The position numbers and the translations under genes were made by a program. From an uncultured Prevotellaceae bacterium (GTDB lineage Bacteria > Bacteroidota > Bacteroidia > Bacteroidales > Bacteroidaceae), in NCBI GenBank assembly GCA_900316685.1, contig ONDS01000017.1, positions 1 to 64,000 of the forward strand: a DNA stretch of 64,000 nt, in the 5' to 3' direction. Under the pieces are notes generated by a model. It was not told the DNA's origin. It did not search any database and saw only the letters and a program-made list of their open reading frames with translations. Positions within the stretch are counted from its first letter, which is position 1, and every line of letters begins with the position of its first letter. Below are positions 55,113 to 63,910 of the stretch, piece by piece.

Positions 55113-58100
55113 TCAGTCGAGCAGAATGAAGGCAGCCCAGAACTGCGGCTTGTCAAATCGTCCGTTTTCCATAGTGCGGAGATGTTGCTGTGCGTTGTGG
55201 AAGGCGTCGCGCTTCGACTGTCCTTGGAGCAGGTTGTCGTAGAAGGTGGTCATGATGATCTGCGTGGCGTTGTCGTCCACGTTCCACAGACTCATGACGA
55301 GTGTCTGCGCCCCGGCTTTCTTGAAGCCGCGCTGCAGTCCGAAGACACCCTCGCCCTGGTTGATGTCGCCCTTGCCCGTCTGACAGGCGGAGAGCACCAC
55401 GAGGTCGAGGCCCCGGAGGTCGAGGCGCGAGATTTCCTGTGCGGTGAGTATGCCGTCGTCGGCCTCCATGGGCAGGTCCTTGTCTTTCAGTACGTTCACG
55501 CCCGCCATGAGCAGTCCGCTGCGCGTGAGAGCCTTGTCCTCCAAGTCGGCGGCACTGTAGCGTTCATCCTCTCCGATGGTACGGAGCAGGCTTTGGCGCT
55601 TTGCCTGAGTGTCGGTGAAGTAGAATCCGTGCGTGGCGATATGCAGGATGTACGGCTTGGTGCCGCTGATCACTTTTACGGACGTCTCCGTGGCGTCGGC
55701 TCCCGTGTGGAGCGTTGAAGGCCGGTGATTGTTGTCGAACGACCGCTTGATGACCTCCACCTCAACTTTTGTTCCAGGTAGTTTCTTGATTTTTGCCTTC
55801 GCTCCTCGTATGTCGAGACTGTCGATGAATGCTCGGTGGAGGGCTATGGATATACCTGAAGCCTCCCCTGTCCCCTCCGAAGGAGGGGTGTTGCTGCTCA
55901 CAGATGCATCATAATCCACGCCGCCATATAATACAGCTTCCTTCTCCCTCCCTTGGGGAGGGTCGGGGTGGGTTTTAGGCTGGGTTTCTGGGTGGGTGAT
56001 AATCTCCCTCGTAGTTGATAACCGATACATCTCATAGCTTTCCATCCCCGGTGCATATTCGATGCCGATGTTGTGGAGTACACCTGCGGGTGAGAAATAG
56101 ATACGCTTGATACCTTTTAGTTCTTGTTGCAATGGCTGCCATACCAATGTGGTGAGTTCGGGGCAGTGGTAATATGTCGTGTCACTGACTGTTTTCAACT
56201 GTCTTTGCTCAAACAGCGGGATGAACTTCGGCTCTTTGTCGTCCTTGCGTAGGGTGAGGGCGGCCACCATGGTGCTGTCAGAGTCATAGACGTGGAAGGA
56301 AAGAAACTCAACAGCTATTTCATCGGGCTGGAGTGACTGTTGTACGTCTTGCCATGTGGTGCGCAGCTTGCGTGTGAAGTCACCGTATGCCTGTGACCGT
56401 TTTATCAGGTCTTTTTCCTGTCGGTCGACCACCAGTGCCAATGAATCCGTATTGATATAACGGTCGGCAATGGGTGTCTCATAGAGTTTTTGCAGCTGCA
56501 GGCGATTGCGTTGCAGTTCCTCGAACAACAGCAATGCCTCTTCGTCGCCACTTTCTTGAATGAGCCTGTTCATCTCAATTTCTGTGGAGAGGAGCAGTCC
56601 CTTGGCGAATAATGCCGACTTGTCGTAAAGGTCTGGGGCGCTGGTGGTGTGCGAATTATAGAAATAATAAGGATATACATCAGTAAATCGATTCGAATTC
56701 TGCTTCCAAAAGTTAGTCCTTTGTGAAGCCGTCAGCCCTGCAAACTGTTGTAGAGTTTTATCCTGGATAATAGAGATGTTTTCACAATAATAATTGAGAA
56801 CCTTGGCATAGTCACCGAGTTTAAAGTAATAACCGGCCAGATTGTTAAGTGTTAATGCGTAGTTGGGATGTTTTTCCCCGAGCACTTCCCTCTGTATTTC
56901 CATTGCTTGTGTTGCTTGCTCTACTGCCTTTGCGTGTTCGCCGAGCATAAAATAATAATTGGCGAGACTGCCCAAAGACATGGCGTATTCTGGATGTTTT
57001 TCCCCTTGAACTTCCTGAAAGATTAGCATAGCTTGTGTTCCCAGTTCCACGGCCTTGACGTAGTTCCCAAATTTATAGAAATAACTGGCGAAATTGCTAA
57101 GTGAAATTGCATAATATGGATGTTTCTCCCCAAGTACTTCCTTTCGTATTCTCAATGCTTGTGCGTCTAGTTCTACTGCCTTTTTGTAATCACCGAGTAT
57201 ATAGTAATTGTTTGCTAGATTTCCCAAAGATGTTGCGTAATCGAGATGTTCCTCTCCGAGCACTTCCCTTCGTAATTCTAATGCTTGTGTTCCTAAATCA
57301 ATGGCTTTTCCGAAATCACCGAGTTGGGAGTAATAGTTGGCGAGGTTGCTCAAGTATAAGGCGTATTCAGGATGTTTCTCTCCGAGTACTTCCCTATAGA
57401 TTTCCATGGTTTGTGAGCCAAGTTCTACGGCTTTGTTGAAATTGCCGAGGTCATTATAATAAATGGCGAGGTTGCCCAGTGACCTTGCATATTCAGGATG
57501 TTTCTCTCCGAGTACTTCCTTTCGGATTTCCACTGCTTGCGCTCCCAATTCCACAGCTTTGTTATAGTCGCCAAGTTTGTCGTAATAGATGGCGAGGTTA
57601 TTAAGAGACGAAGCATATTCGGGGTCTTTCTCTCCGAGAACCTCCCTATAAATTTCCATGGCTTGTGTGGCTAACTCCACTGCTTTGTTGTAGTCTCCAA
57701 GATGGTCTGAATACTCATAGGCAAGGGTGCTCAAACTCGATGCGTAATCAGGGCTTTTCTCTCCGAGAACCTCCCTATAGATTACCATGGCTTGTGTGGC
57801 TAACTCCACTGCTTTGTTGTAGTCTCCAAGATGGTCAGAATACTCAGAGGCAAGGGTGCTCAAGGTCGATGCGTAATCAAGGCTTTTCTCTCCGAGCACT
57901 TCCCTTTGGAATTCCATTAAAAGTGTAGCAAACTCTACTACTTTTGCGTAATCACCAAGACTATAGTAGTAGAGTGTGAGTTTGCCCACAGATTTAGCGT
58001 AATCAGGATGTTTTTCCCCGAGTTTTTCCCTTTGTATTTTCAATGCTTGTGTGGTTAGTTCTACTGCTTTGTTGTAATCGCTGACCTTGGCGTAATAATC

Positions 58101-59078
58101 TGCGAGTGTGTTCAATGATTTGGCATAATCAGGATGCATCTCTCCGAGGACTTCCCTTTTTATTTCCATTGCTTGTGTTCCCAATTCCACGGCTTTGGCG
58201 TAGTCTCCAAGTGAAAAGTAACAACCAGCAAGCCAACTCAAAGGCTTTACGTAGCCTGGATGTTTTTCTCCTAGGGTTTCCCGAAAGATTTCCACTGCTT
58301 GTGTTCCCAGTTCCACAGCTTTGGCATAGTTGCCGAGATTGTCAAAATAATAGGCGATGTTGCCCAAAGACGATGCATAATCTGGATGTTTTTCTCCGAG
58401 CATTTCCCTTTGTATCTCAGCGGCTTGGTTCATCAATTCTATTGCTTTCGTGTAATCTCCAAGATTTGAGTAATCAACGGCAAGGTTGCTCAGCGAAGAT
58501 GCATAATCTGAATGTTTTTCCCCAAATAATTCTCTGCTTATTTCCATTGCTTTGGCATCTAGTTCCACCGCTTTGGTATAGTCGCCAATATATGAATAAC
58601 TAAGTGCAAGGTTGCTCAATGATTTGACGTAATCAGGATGTTTTTCTCCGAGTACATCCTTTCGGATTTCAAGGACTTTGGTAAATAGGTCTACAGTTTT
58701 TTTGTAATTTCCGAGAGAAGAATAATAGATTGCGAGTTGATTTAGTGTCTTGATGTAATCAGGATGTTTTTCTTCGAGTACATCCTTTCGGATTTCTTCT
58801 GATAAAATACCTAATTCTATCGCCTTGTCGTAGTTGCCTATTGAATAATAATATTTTGAGAGGTCATACAGTATCGTAGCATATTTTTCGTTATTTTTAC
58901 CGTGTAACTTTATGTAATTATCTTTTACCAGTTCGTAAAGACTGATAGCTTCTTCATAATTGTGCTCTTTTGCGGCAGATTGTCCTTTTTCTATCCATTC
59001 TCCAATTTGTTCTTCTGTCTGGGCATGGATGGAGAGTGTGGTGAGGAGTGTTATGAAGATAAACAGGATCTTTTTCAT
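55113..59078 (-). CDS. Exported TPR-CHAT protein (CHAT-B), long TPR array
   Basis: A 1321-residue protein with a signal peptide (MKKILFIFITLLTTLSIHAQ), then about 18 tandem 42-residue TPR units (about 25-785) of the kinesin-light-chain type, consensus LGDYNKAVELGTQAMEI plus LGEKHPDYA. A helical linker with ASQRTNFWKQ leads into a CHAT domain (about 1000-1321) with His1150 in HIATHGFYF and Cys1232 in LVVLSACQTGKG. Two in-frame palindromic repeats lie in the CHAT part (55872-55888 and 55946-55962). Its 3' 450 bp are almost identical to those of CHAT-A. The TPR part looks richer in A and T than the CHAT part. The ATG at 59078, 30 bp after CHAT-A, starts the signal peptide. Confidence 0.92.
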   Translation of the reverse strand: MKKILFIFITLLTTLSIHAQTEEQIGEWIEKGQSAAKEHNYEEAISLYELVKDNYIKLHGKNNEKYATILYDLSKYYYSIGNYDKAIELGILSEEIRKDVLEEKHPDYIKTLNQLAIYYSSLGNYKKTVDLFTKVLEIRKDVLGEKHPDYVKSLSNLALSYSYIGDYTKAVELDAKAMEISRELFGEKHSDYASSLSNLAVDYSNLGDYTKAIELMNQAAEIQREMLGEKHPDYASSLGNIAYYFDNLGNYAKAVELGTQAVEIFRETLGEKHPGYVKPLSWLAGCYFSLGDYAKAVELGTQAMEIKREVLGEMHPDYAKSLNTLADYYAKVSDYNKAVELTTQALKIQREKLGEKHPDYAKSVGKLTLYYYSLGDYAKVVEFATLLMEFQREVLGEKSLDYASTLSTLASEYSDHLGDYNKAVELATQAMVIYREVLGEKSPDYASSLSTLAYEYSDHLGDYNKAVELATQAMEIYREVLGEKDPEYASSLNNLAIYYDKLGDYNKAVELGAQAVEIRKEVLGEKHPEYARSLGNLAIYYNDLGNFNKAVELGSQTMEIYREVLGEKHPEYALYLSNLANYYSQLGDFGKAIDLGTQALELRREVLGEEHLDYATSLGNLANNYYILGDYKKAVELDAQALRIRKEVLGEKHPYYAISLSNFASYFYKFGNYVKAVELGTQAMLIFQEVQGEKHPEYAMSLGSLANYYFMLGEHAKAVEQATQAMEIQREVLGEKHPNYALTLNNLAGYYFKLGDYAKVLNYYCENISIIQDKTLQQFAGLTASQRTNFWKQNSNRFTDVYPYYFYNSHTTSAPDLYDKSALFAKGLLLSTEIEMNRLIQESGDEEALLLFEELQRNRLQLQKLYETPIADRYINTDSLALVVDRQEKDLIKRSQAYGDFTRKLRTTWQDVQQSLQPDEIAVEFLSFHVYDSDSTMVAALTLRKDDKEPKFIPLFEQRQLKTVSDTTYYHCPELTTLVWQPLQQELKGIKRIYFSPAGVLHNIGIEYAPGMESYEMYRLSTTREIITHPETQPKTHPDPPQGREKEAVLYGGVDYDASVSSNTPPSEGTGEASGISIALHRAFIDSLDIRGAKAKIKKLPGTKVEVEVIKRSFDNNHRPSTLHTGADATETSVKVISGTKPYILHIATHGFYFTDTQAKRQSLLRTIGEDERYSAADLEDKALTRSGLLMAGVNVLKDKDLPMEADDGILTAQEISRLDLRGLDLVVLSACQTGKGDINQGEGVFGLQRGFKKAGAQTLVMSLWNVDDNATQIIMTTFYDNLLQGQSKRDAFHNAQQHLRTMENGRFDKPQFWAAFILLD
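55872..55962. repeat. Two REP-like palindromes inside the CHAT-B coding region
   Basis: CCCCTCC-GAA-GGAGGGG (55872-55888) and CCCTCCC-TTG-GGGAGGG (55946-55962) are translated as PPSEGTGEA- and HPDPPQGRE-type peptides. They fall at the same two places as the palindromes in CHAT-A, on both sides of the conserved AVLYGGVDYDA strand. Confidence 0.85.
56790..58860 (-). repeat. 126-bp tandem TPR-coding array of CHAT-B
   Basis: Consecutive 126-bp (42-codon) units, diverged to different degrees. Two adjacent units (about 57660-57910) are nearly identical, pointing to recent duplication. Confidence 0.85.
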
Positions 59079-59107
59079 GATATGGAGTTTTTGTTGATTC
59101 GGCATTT

Positions 59108-62100
59108 TTAGTCCAGCAAGATGAAGGCGGCCCAGTACTGGGGTTCGTTATACCGTCCGTTATCCACGGTGCGGAGGTGTTGCTGGGCGTTGTGGAAGGC
59201 ATCGCGCTTCGACTGTCCTTGGAGCAGGTTGTCGTAGAAGGCGGTCATGATGATCTGCGTGGCGTTGTCGTCCACGTTCCAAAGGCTCATGACGAGAGTC
59301 TGCGCCCCAGCTTTCTTGAAGCCGCGCTGCAGTCCGAAGACACCCTCGCCCTGGTTGATGTCGCCCTTGCCCGTCTGACATGCGGAGAGCACCACGAGGT
59401 CGAGGCCCCGGAGGTCAAGGCGTGAGATTTCCTGTGCGGTGAGTATGCCGTCGTCGGCCTCCATGGGCAGGTCCTTGTCTTTCAGCACGTTCACACCTGC
59501 CATGAGCAGTCCGCTGCGCGTGAGGGCCTTGTCCTCCAAGTCGGCGGCGCTGCGGCTTTCATCCTCTCCTATGGTACGGAGCAGACTTTGTTGCTGCGCC
59601 TGAGTGTCTGTGAAGTAGAATCCGTGTGTGGCGATATGTAGGATGCACGGTCTGGTGCCGCTTATCACTTTTACGGATGTCTCCGTGGCATCGGCTCCCG
59701 TGTGGAGCGTGGAAGGCCGGTGGTTGTTGTCGAACGACCGCTTGATGTCCTCGACCTCAACTTTTGTTCCCGGCAGTTTCTGGATTTTTGCCTTTGCCCC
59801 TCGTATGTCAAGGCTGTCGATGAATGCTCGGTGGAGGGCTATGGATACCTCCCCCATCTTCTCTGATGGAGGGGTGCCGCTGCTGACCGATGCATCATAA
59901 TCCACGCCGCCATATAATACAGCTTCTTCCTCCCCTCCCTTCGGGAGGGGTCCGGGATGGGTATCAGGCTGTGTATCCACCTCCCCTCCCTTCGGGAGGG
60001 GTCGGGGGTGGGTTTCTATTATCTCCCTCGTAGTCGATAACCTGTACATCTCATACTCTTCCATGCCTGGTGCATATTCTATACCGATGTTGTGGAGAGC
60101 CCCTGCGGGTGAGAAATAGATGCGTTTGATACCTTGCAACTCCTGTTGCAATGGCTGCCATACCAAGGCGGTGAGTTCGGGACAGTGGTAATATGTCGTG
60201 TCACTGACTGTTTTCAACTGCTTCTGCTCAAACAGGGGAATGAACTTCGGTTCCTTGTCGTCCTTGCGGAGGGTGAGTGCGGCCACCATCGTGCTGTCCG
60301 TCCCCCACACGTTGAACGAGAGGAACTCCACGGCTATCTCATCCTCCTTCAACGCTCCCTGTACCTCCTGCCATGTCGTTTGTAGCTTGCGTGTGAAGTC
60401 ACCGTATGCTTGTGAGCGTTTCACCAATGCCAGTTCCTGCTTATTGACCACCTGCGCCAAGGAGTCGGTGTCTATCCTCCGCTCGGCAATGGGCGTCTCA
60501 TACAACTTCTGCAGTTGCAGACGGTTGGTCTGCAATTTCTCGAATATCCGCAGAGCCTCCTCATCTCCACTCTCCTGAATAAGTCGGTTCATCTCTATTT
60601 CTGTGGAGAGGAGCAGCCCTTTGGCAAAGAGGGCTGACTTGTCGTAAAGGTCGGGGGCAGATTTTATTTGGGATTTAAATGTAAAGGATGGATAGACGTC
60701 TGTGAATTTATATGAATATTGTTTCCAAAAGTTAGTTCTTTGTGAAGCCGTAAGACCCGCAAACTGCTGTCGGGCGTTGTTCTGGATGATGGAGATGTTT
60801 TGACTATAGAAAGAAAGAGCCTTTGTATTGTAGGCGAGGTTACTGTAACAAATGGCGAGGTTGCTCAGTGACGTGGCGTAGTCAGGATGTTTCTCCCCGA
60901 GCACTTTCCTGCGGATTTCCAAGGCTTGTGCTCCCAATTCCACCGCTTTGGCATAGTCGCCGAGAGAATAGTAATAGGTGGAGAGGTTATTTAGAGAAGT
61001 GGCATAATCAGGGTGTTTCTCGCCAAGCACTTCCCTGTAGATTTCTAAGGCTTGCTTTGTCAATTCCACCGCCTTGGCATAGTCGCCGAGATCATCGTAA
61101 TAACTAGCGAGGTTACTTAGGGAATTGGCATAACCTGGGTGTTTCTCCTCGAGTACCTCCCTGCGGATTTCCACGGCTTGTGTTCCCAATTCCACCGCCT
61201 TGGCATAGTTGCCGAGATAATAGTAATAATTGGCAAGGCTACTTAGAATACTAGCATAATCAGGGTGTTTTTCCCCGAGCACTTCCCTACTGATTTCCAT
61301 AGCTTGTGTTCCCAATTCCACCGCCTTGGCATAGTCGCCGAGAGACGAGTAATAATTTGCGAGGTTACTTAGAGAAGTGGCATAATCAGGGTGTTTCTCC
61401 CCGAGCTCTTCCCTACTGATTTCCAGGGCTTGTGTTCCCAATTCCACCGCCTTGGCATAGTCGCCGAGAGAAGAGTAATAGGTGGCAAGGTTATTTAGGG
61501 AATGGGCATAGTCAGGATGTTTCTCCCCGAGCACTTCCCTACGGATTTCCAAGGCTTGGGTCCCCAATTCCACCGCCTTGGCATAGTCGCCGAGAGAAGA
61601 GTAATAAGTGGCGAGGTTACTTAGAGAAGTGGCGTAGTCAGGATGTTTCTCCCCGAGCACTTCCCTTAGGATTTCCACGGTTTGTGTTCCCAATTCCACC
61701 GCCTTGACATAGTCGCCGAGAGAAAAGTAATAACCGGCAAGGTTACTTAGGGAAGTGGCAAAGTCAGGATGTTTCTCCCCGAGCACTTCCCTGCGGATTT
61801 CCACGGCTTGTGTTCCCAATTCCACCGCCTTGGCATAGTCACCGAGAGAAGAGTAATAAGAAGCGAGGTTATTTAGGGAAGTGGCGTAGTTATCCACCGC
61901 CTTGGCATAGTCGCCGAGAGAAGAGTAATAAGAAGCGAGGTTATTTAGGGAAGTGGCGTGGTCAGGATGTTTCTCGCCTAGCACTTCCCTACGGATTTCC
62001 AAGGCTTGCGTTCCCAATTCCACCGCCTTGGCGTAGTCACCGAGATTATCGTAATAACCAGCAAGGTTACTTAGAGAAGTGGCATAGTCGGGATGTTTCT

Positions 62101-63754
62101 CCCCGAGCGCTTCCCTACGGATTTCCACGGCTTGGGTTCCCAATTCCACCGCCTTGGCATAGTCGCCGAGTGAAGAATAACAAAAGGCAAGTTTTTTTAA
62201 TAGATTAGCAAACACTTCATTTTTCTCACCTATTACTTCATAGATTTCTTTGAGATACTCAAAAAGTCTTATTGCTTCTCGGTAGTCGCCACCCTCTAAT
62301 GCAATTTGACCTTGGCGTATTTTTTCAGGAATTTGCTCGAAAACACTGGAGATACTAGAAAGACATTGTTCTTTCGCCTTATTATGCCAGTACTCAGCCT
62401 CCGCATGGTCCTTAGTTACTCCTTCTCCATTTTTATAGCAATCACCCAATTTGAATTGCGCGTCGGTATTTCCTTGTTCCGCCGCCATCCTATACCATTT
62501 AACTGCCTCTGCATAGTCCTGAGTCACGCCTTTTCCATTGTAATAACAATTGCCTAAATTGTATTGAGCTTTGGCATCCTCTTGTTCCGCCGCCATCCTG
62601 TACCATTTAACCGCTTCGGCATAGTCCTGTGTTATCCCTTTCCCGTTATCATAGCATTCTCCGACAAGGTTTTGTGCTTTTTTGTGTCCTTGCTCTGCCG
62701 CCTTGCGAAGCCAATTTACGGCTTCCGCATAGTCCTGAGTTACGCATTCTCCTTGATAGTAACTATAGCCCAAATTGTATTGTGCATAGACATCACCCTG
62801 ATCCGCCGCTTTGCGAAACCAGTTTACCGCTTCCGCATAGTCCTCGGCCACACCTTTACCATTGTAATAGCACATACCTAACATGGTCTGTGCATCAGTA
62901 TGCCCTTGCTCCGCCGCTTTGCGAAACCATTTTACGGCTTCCGCATAGTCTTGAGTTACGCCTTCTCCTTTATAGTACGTGCCGCCCAAATTGTATTGTG
63001 CATAAGCATACCCTTGCTCCGCCGCCTTGCGAAACCAATTTACGGCTTCCGCATAGTCCTGAGTTATGCCTTCTCCTTTATAGTACGTGCCGCCCAAATT
63101 GTATTGTGCAGAAGCATCCCCTTGCTCCGCTGCTTTGCGATACCATTTTACCGCCTCCGTGAAGTCTTTAGTCACACCCTTTCCATAGTAATAACACTGG
63201 CCCAAATGATATTGCGCCCATACTCCGCCTTGCTCCGCCCCCTTGCGATACCATTTTACCGCTTCCGCCTCATCTTTTGCCACGCCATCGCCATATTCAT
63301 AGCATCGGGCGAGGTAGTCGATAGCCTCTACATCATTTCCTTCCGCCAAAACAGTCAACCCGGGAACGGCGGCTGCGTAAAGCCTTTGCGCCTCAGCGGC
63401 ATCTTTTTCCACGCCACCCCCATTGTCATAACAAACACCAAGGCAATATAGCCCTTTTGCATTTCCTGATTCTACTGATTTGAGATACCATCTTACGGCT
63501 TCTGCATTATCCTTCGGCACTCCATATCCATCGCAATAGCAATCCCCCAATTTATATTGCCCATCGGAATTGCCTCGCTCTGCGGCCATTCTGAAGAGTC
63601 TCACGGCTTCTGCATAGTCTTTCTTCACCCCCTGCCCATAATAGTATTTCATTCCGAGCTCATATTGCTTCTGTGGCGTCGATGGTGATGGTTCTTGTGC
63701 CATTGCCGGAAATGACAATGCCAAGAATAAAAAGAATGTAACGATACCCTTCAT
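59108..63754 (-). CDS. Exported Sel1-TPR-CHAT protein (CHAT-A)
   Basis: A 1548-residue protein, first of a two-gene unit. The signal peptide ends FPAMAQ (residue 20). Twelve Sel1 repeats of 36 residues (about 29-465; consensus AQYNLGxxYYxGxGVTQDYAEAVxWFRKAAEQG) come first, then twelve TPR units of 42 residues (about 500-995), one shortened to 24. A linker with ASQRTNFWKQ and the CHAT domain follow, with His1377 in HIATHGFYF and Cys1459 in LVVLSACQTGKG. Sel1 and TPR arrays are both protein-binding superhelices; having both in one exported CHAT protein is unusual. Tandem palindromes (59932-60001) are read in frame as THPRPLPKGGE-type peptide. Confidence 0.92.
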   Translation of the reverse strand: MKGIVTFFLFLALSFPAMAQEPSPSTPQKQYELGMKYYYGQGVKKDYAEAVRLFRMAAERGNSDGQYKLGDCYCDGYGVPKDNAEAVRWYLKSVESGNAKGLYCLGVCYDNGGGVEKDAAEAQRLYAAAVPGLTVLAEGNDVEAIDYLARCYEYGDGVAKDEAEAVKWYRKGAEQGGVWAQYHLGQCYYYGKGVTKDFTEAVKWYRKAAEQGDASAQYNLGGTYYKGEGITQDYAEAVNWFRKAAEQGYAYAQYNLGGTYYKGEGVTQDYAEAVKWFRKAAEQGHTDAQTMLGMCYYNGKGVAEDYAEAVNWFRKAADQGDVYAQYNLGYSYYQGECVTQDYAEAVNWLRKAAEQGHKKAQNLVGECYDNGKGITQDYAEAVKWYRMAAEQEDAKAQYNLGNCYYNGKGVTQDYAEAVKWYRMAAEQGNTDAQFKLGDCYKNGEGVTKDHAEAEYWHNKAKEQCLSSISSVFEQIPEKIRQGQIALEGGDYREAIRLFEYLKEIYEVIGEKNEVFANLLKKLAFCYSSLGDYAKAVELGTQAVEIRREALGEKHPDYATSLSNLAGYYDNLGDYAKAVELGTQALEIRREVLGEKHPDHATSLNNLASYYSSLGDYAKAVDNYATSLNNLASYYSSLGDYAKAVELGTQAVEIRREVLGEKHPDFATSLSNLAGYYFSLGDYVKAVELGTQTVEILREVLGEKHPDYATSLSNLATYYSSLGDYAKAVELGTQALEIRREVLGEKHPDYAHSLNNLATYYSSLGDYAKAVELGTQALEISREELGEKHPDYATSLSNLANYYSSLGDYAKAVELGTQAMEISREVLGEKHPDYASILSSLANYYYYLGNYAKAVELGTQAVEIRREVLEEKHPGYANSLSNLASYYDDLGDYAKAVELTKQALEIYREVLGEKHPDYATSLNNLSTYYYSLGDYAKAVELGAQALEIRRKVLGEKHPDYATSLSNLAICYSNLAYNTKALSFYSQNISIIQNNARQQFAGLTASQRTNFWKQYSYKFTDVYPSFTFKSQIKSAPDLYDKSALFAKGLLLSTEIEMNRLIQESGDEEALRIFEKLQTNRLQLQKLYETPIAERRIDTDSLAQVVNKQELALVKRSQAYGDFTRKLQTTWQEVQGALKEDEIAVEFLSFNVWGTDSTMVAALTLRKDDKEPKFIPLFEQKQLKTVSDTTYYHCPELTALVWQPLQQELQGIKRIYFSPAGALHNIGIEYAPGMEEYEMYRLSTTREIIETHPRPLPKGGEVDTQPDTHPGPLPKGGEEEAVLYGGVDYDASVSSGTPPSEKMGEVSIALHRAFIDSLDIRGAKAKIQKLPGTKVEVEDIKRSFDNNHRPSTLHTGADATETSVKVISGTRPCILHIATHGFYFTDTQAQQQSLLRTIGEDESRSAADLEDKALTRSGLLMAGVNVLKDKDLPMEADDGILTAQEISRLDLRGLDLVVLSACQTGKGDINQGEGVFGLQRGFKKAGAQTLVMSLWNVDDNATQIIMTAFYDNLLQGQSKRDAFHNAQQHLRTVDNGRYNEPQYWAAFILLD
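59932..60001. repeat. Tandem REP-like palindromes inside the CHAT-A coding region
   Basis: Two perfect copies of CCCCTCCC-TTC-GGGAGGGG (59932-59950 and 59983-60001), about 51 bp apart, each followed by TCC/TCG-GGG-TGGG. In the coding direction they add a repeated HPGPLPKGGE-like peptide just before the AVLYGGVDYDA strand. A decayed third copy is at about 59850-59880. Confidence 0.9.
60830..62200 (-). repeat. 126-bp tandem TPR-coding array of CHAT-A
   Basis: Eleven full 126-bp units, several differing by only a few bases, and one unit cut to 72 bp by an in-frame 54-bp deletion with its junction at about 61888-61894. The high identity marks the array as recombination-prone. Confidence 0.9.
62380..63690 (-). 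repeat. 108-bp tandem Sel1-coding array
   Basis: Twelve 36-codon units; those at about 62890-63110 are nearly identical copies. Confidence 0.88.
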
Positions 63755-63882
63755 GGATTATTTAAGAAATAGGATTTATTATGATGCCCGTCACGTCAAT
63801 CTCGTGTGTCTGTTGGGCAAAGCTTGCGTGGAATGGGACTTGAAAATGCTGAAATCTGGGCATTATTTATTCCTTCCGTATG

Positions 63883-63890
63883 CAAAGATA
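63883..63890 (-). promoter_or_regulatory. Promoter -7 element for CHAT-A/CHAT-B
   Basis: On the minus strand this reads TATCTTTG, a full TAnnTTTG match, 129 bp upstream of the CHAT-A ATG. No good -33 TTTG is seen. The leader at 63755-63876 holds no gene. Confidence 0.6.
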
Positions 63891-63910
63891 TGGAATAAAA
63901 AGGAAAATGC

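Noticed and set aside
60830-62200. Regular repeats considered as a CRISPR array
   Set aside because: The 126-bp units keep frame and encode TPR helices; there are no spacers of unique sequence and no cas genes.
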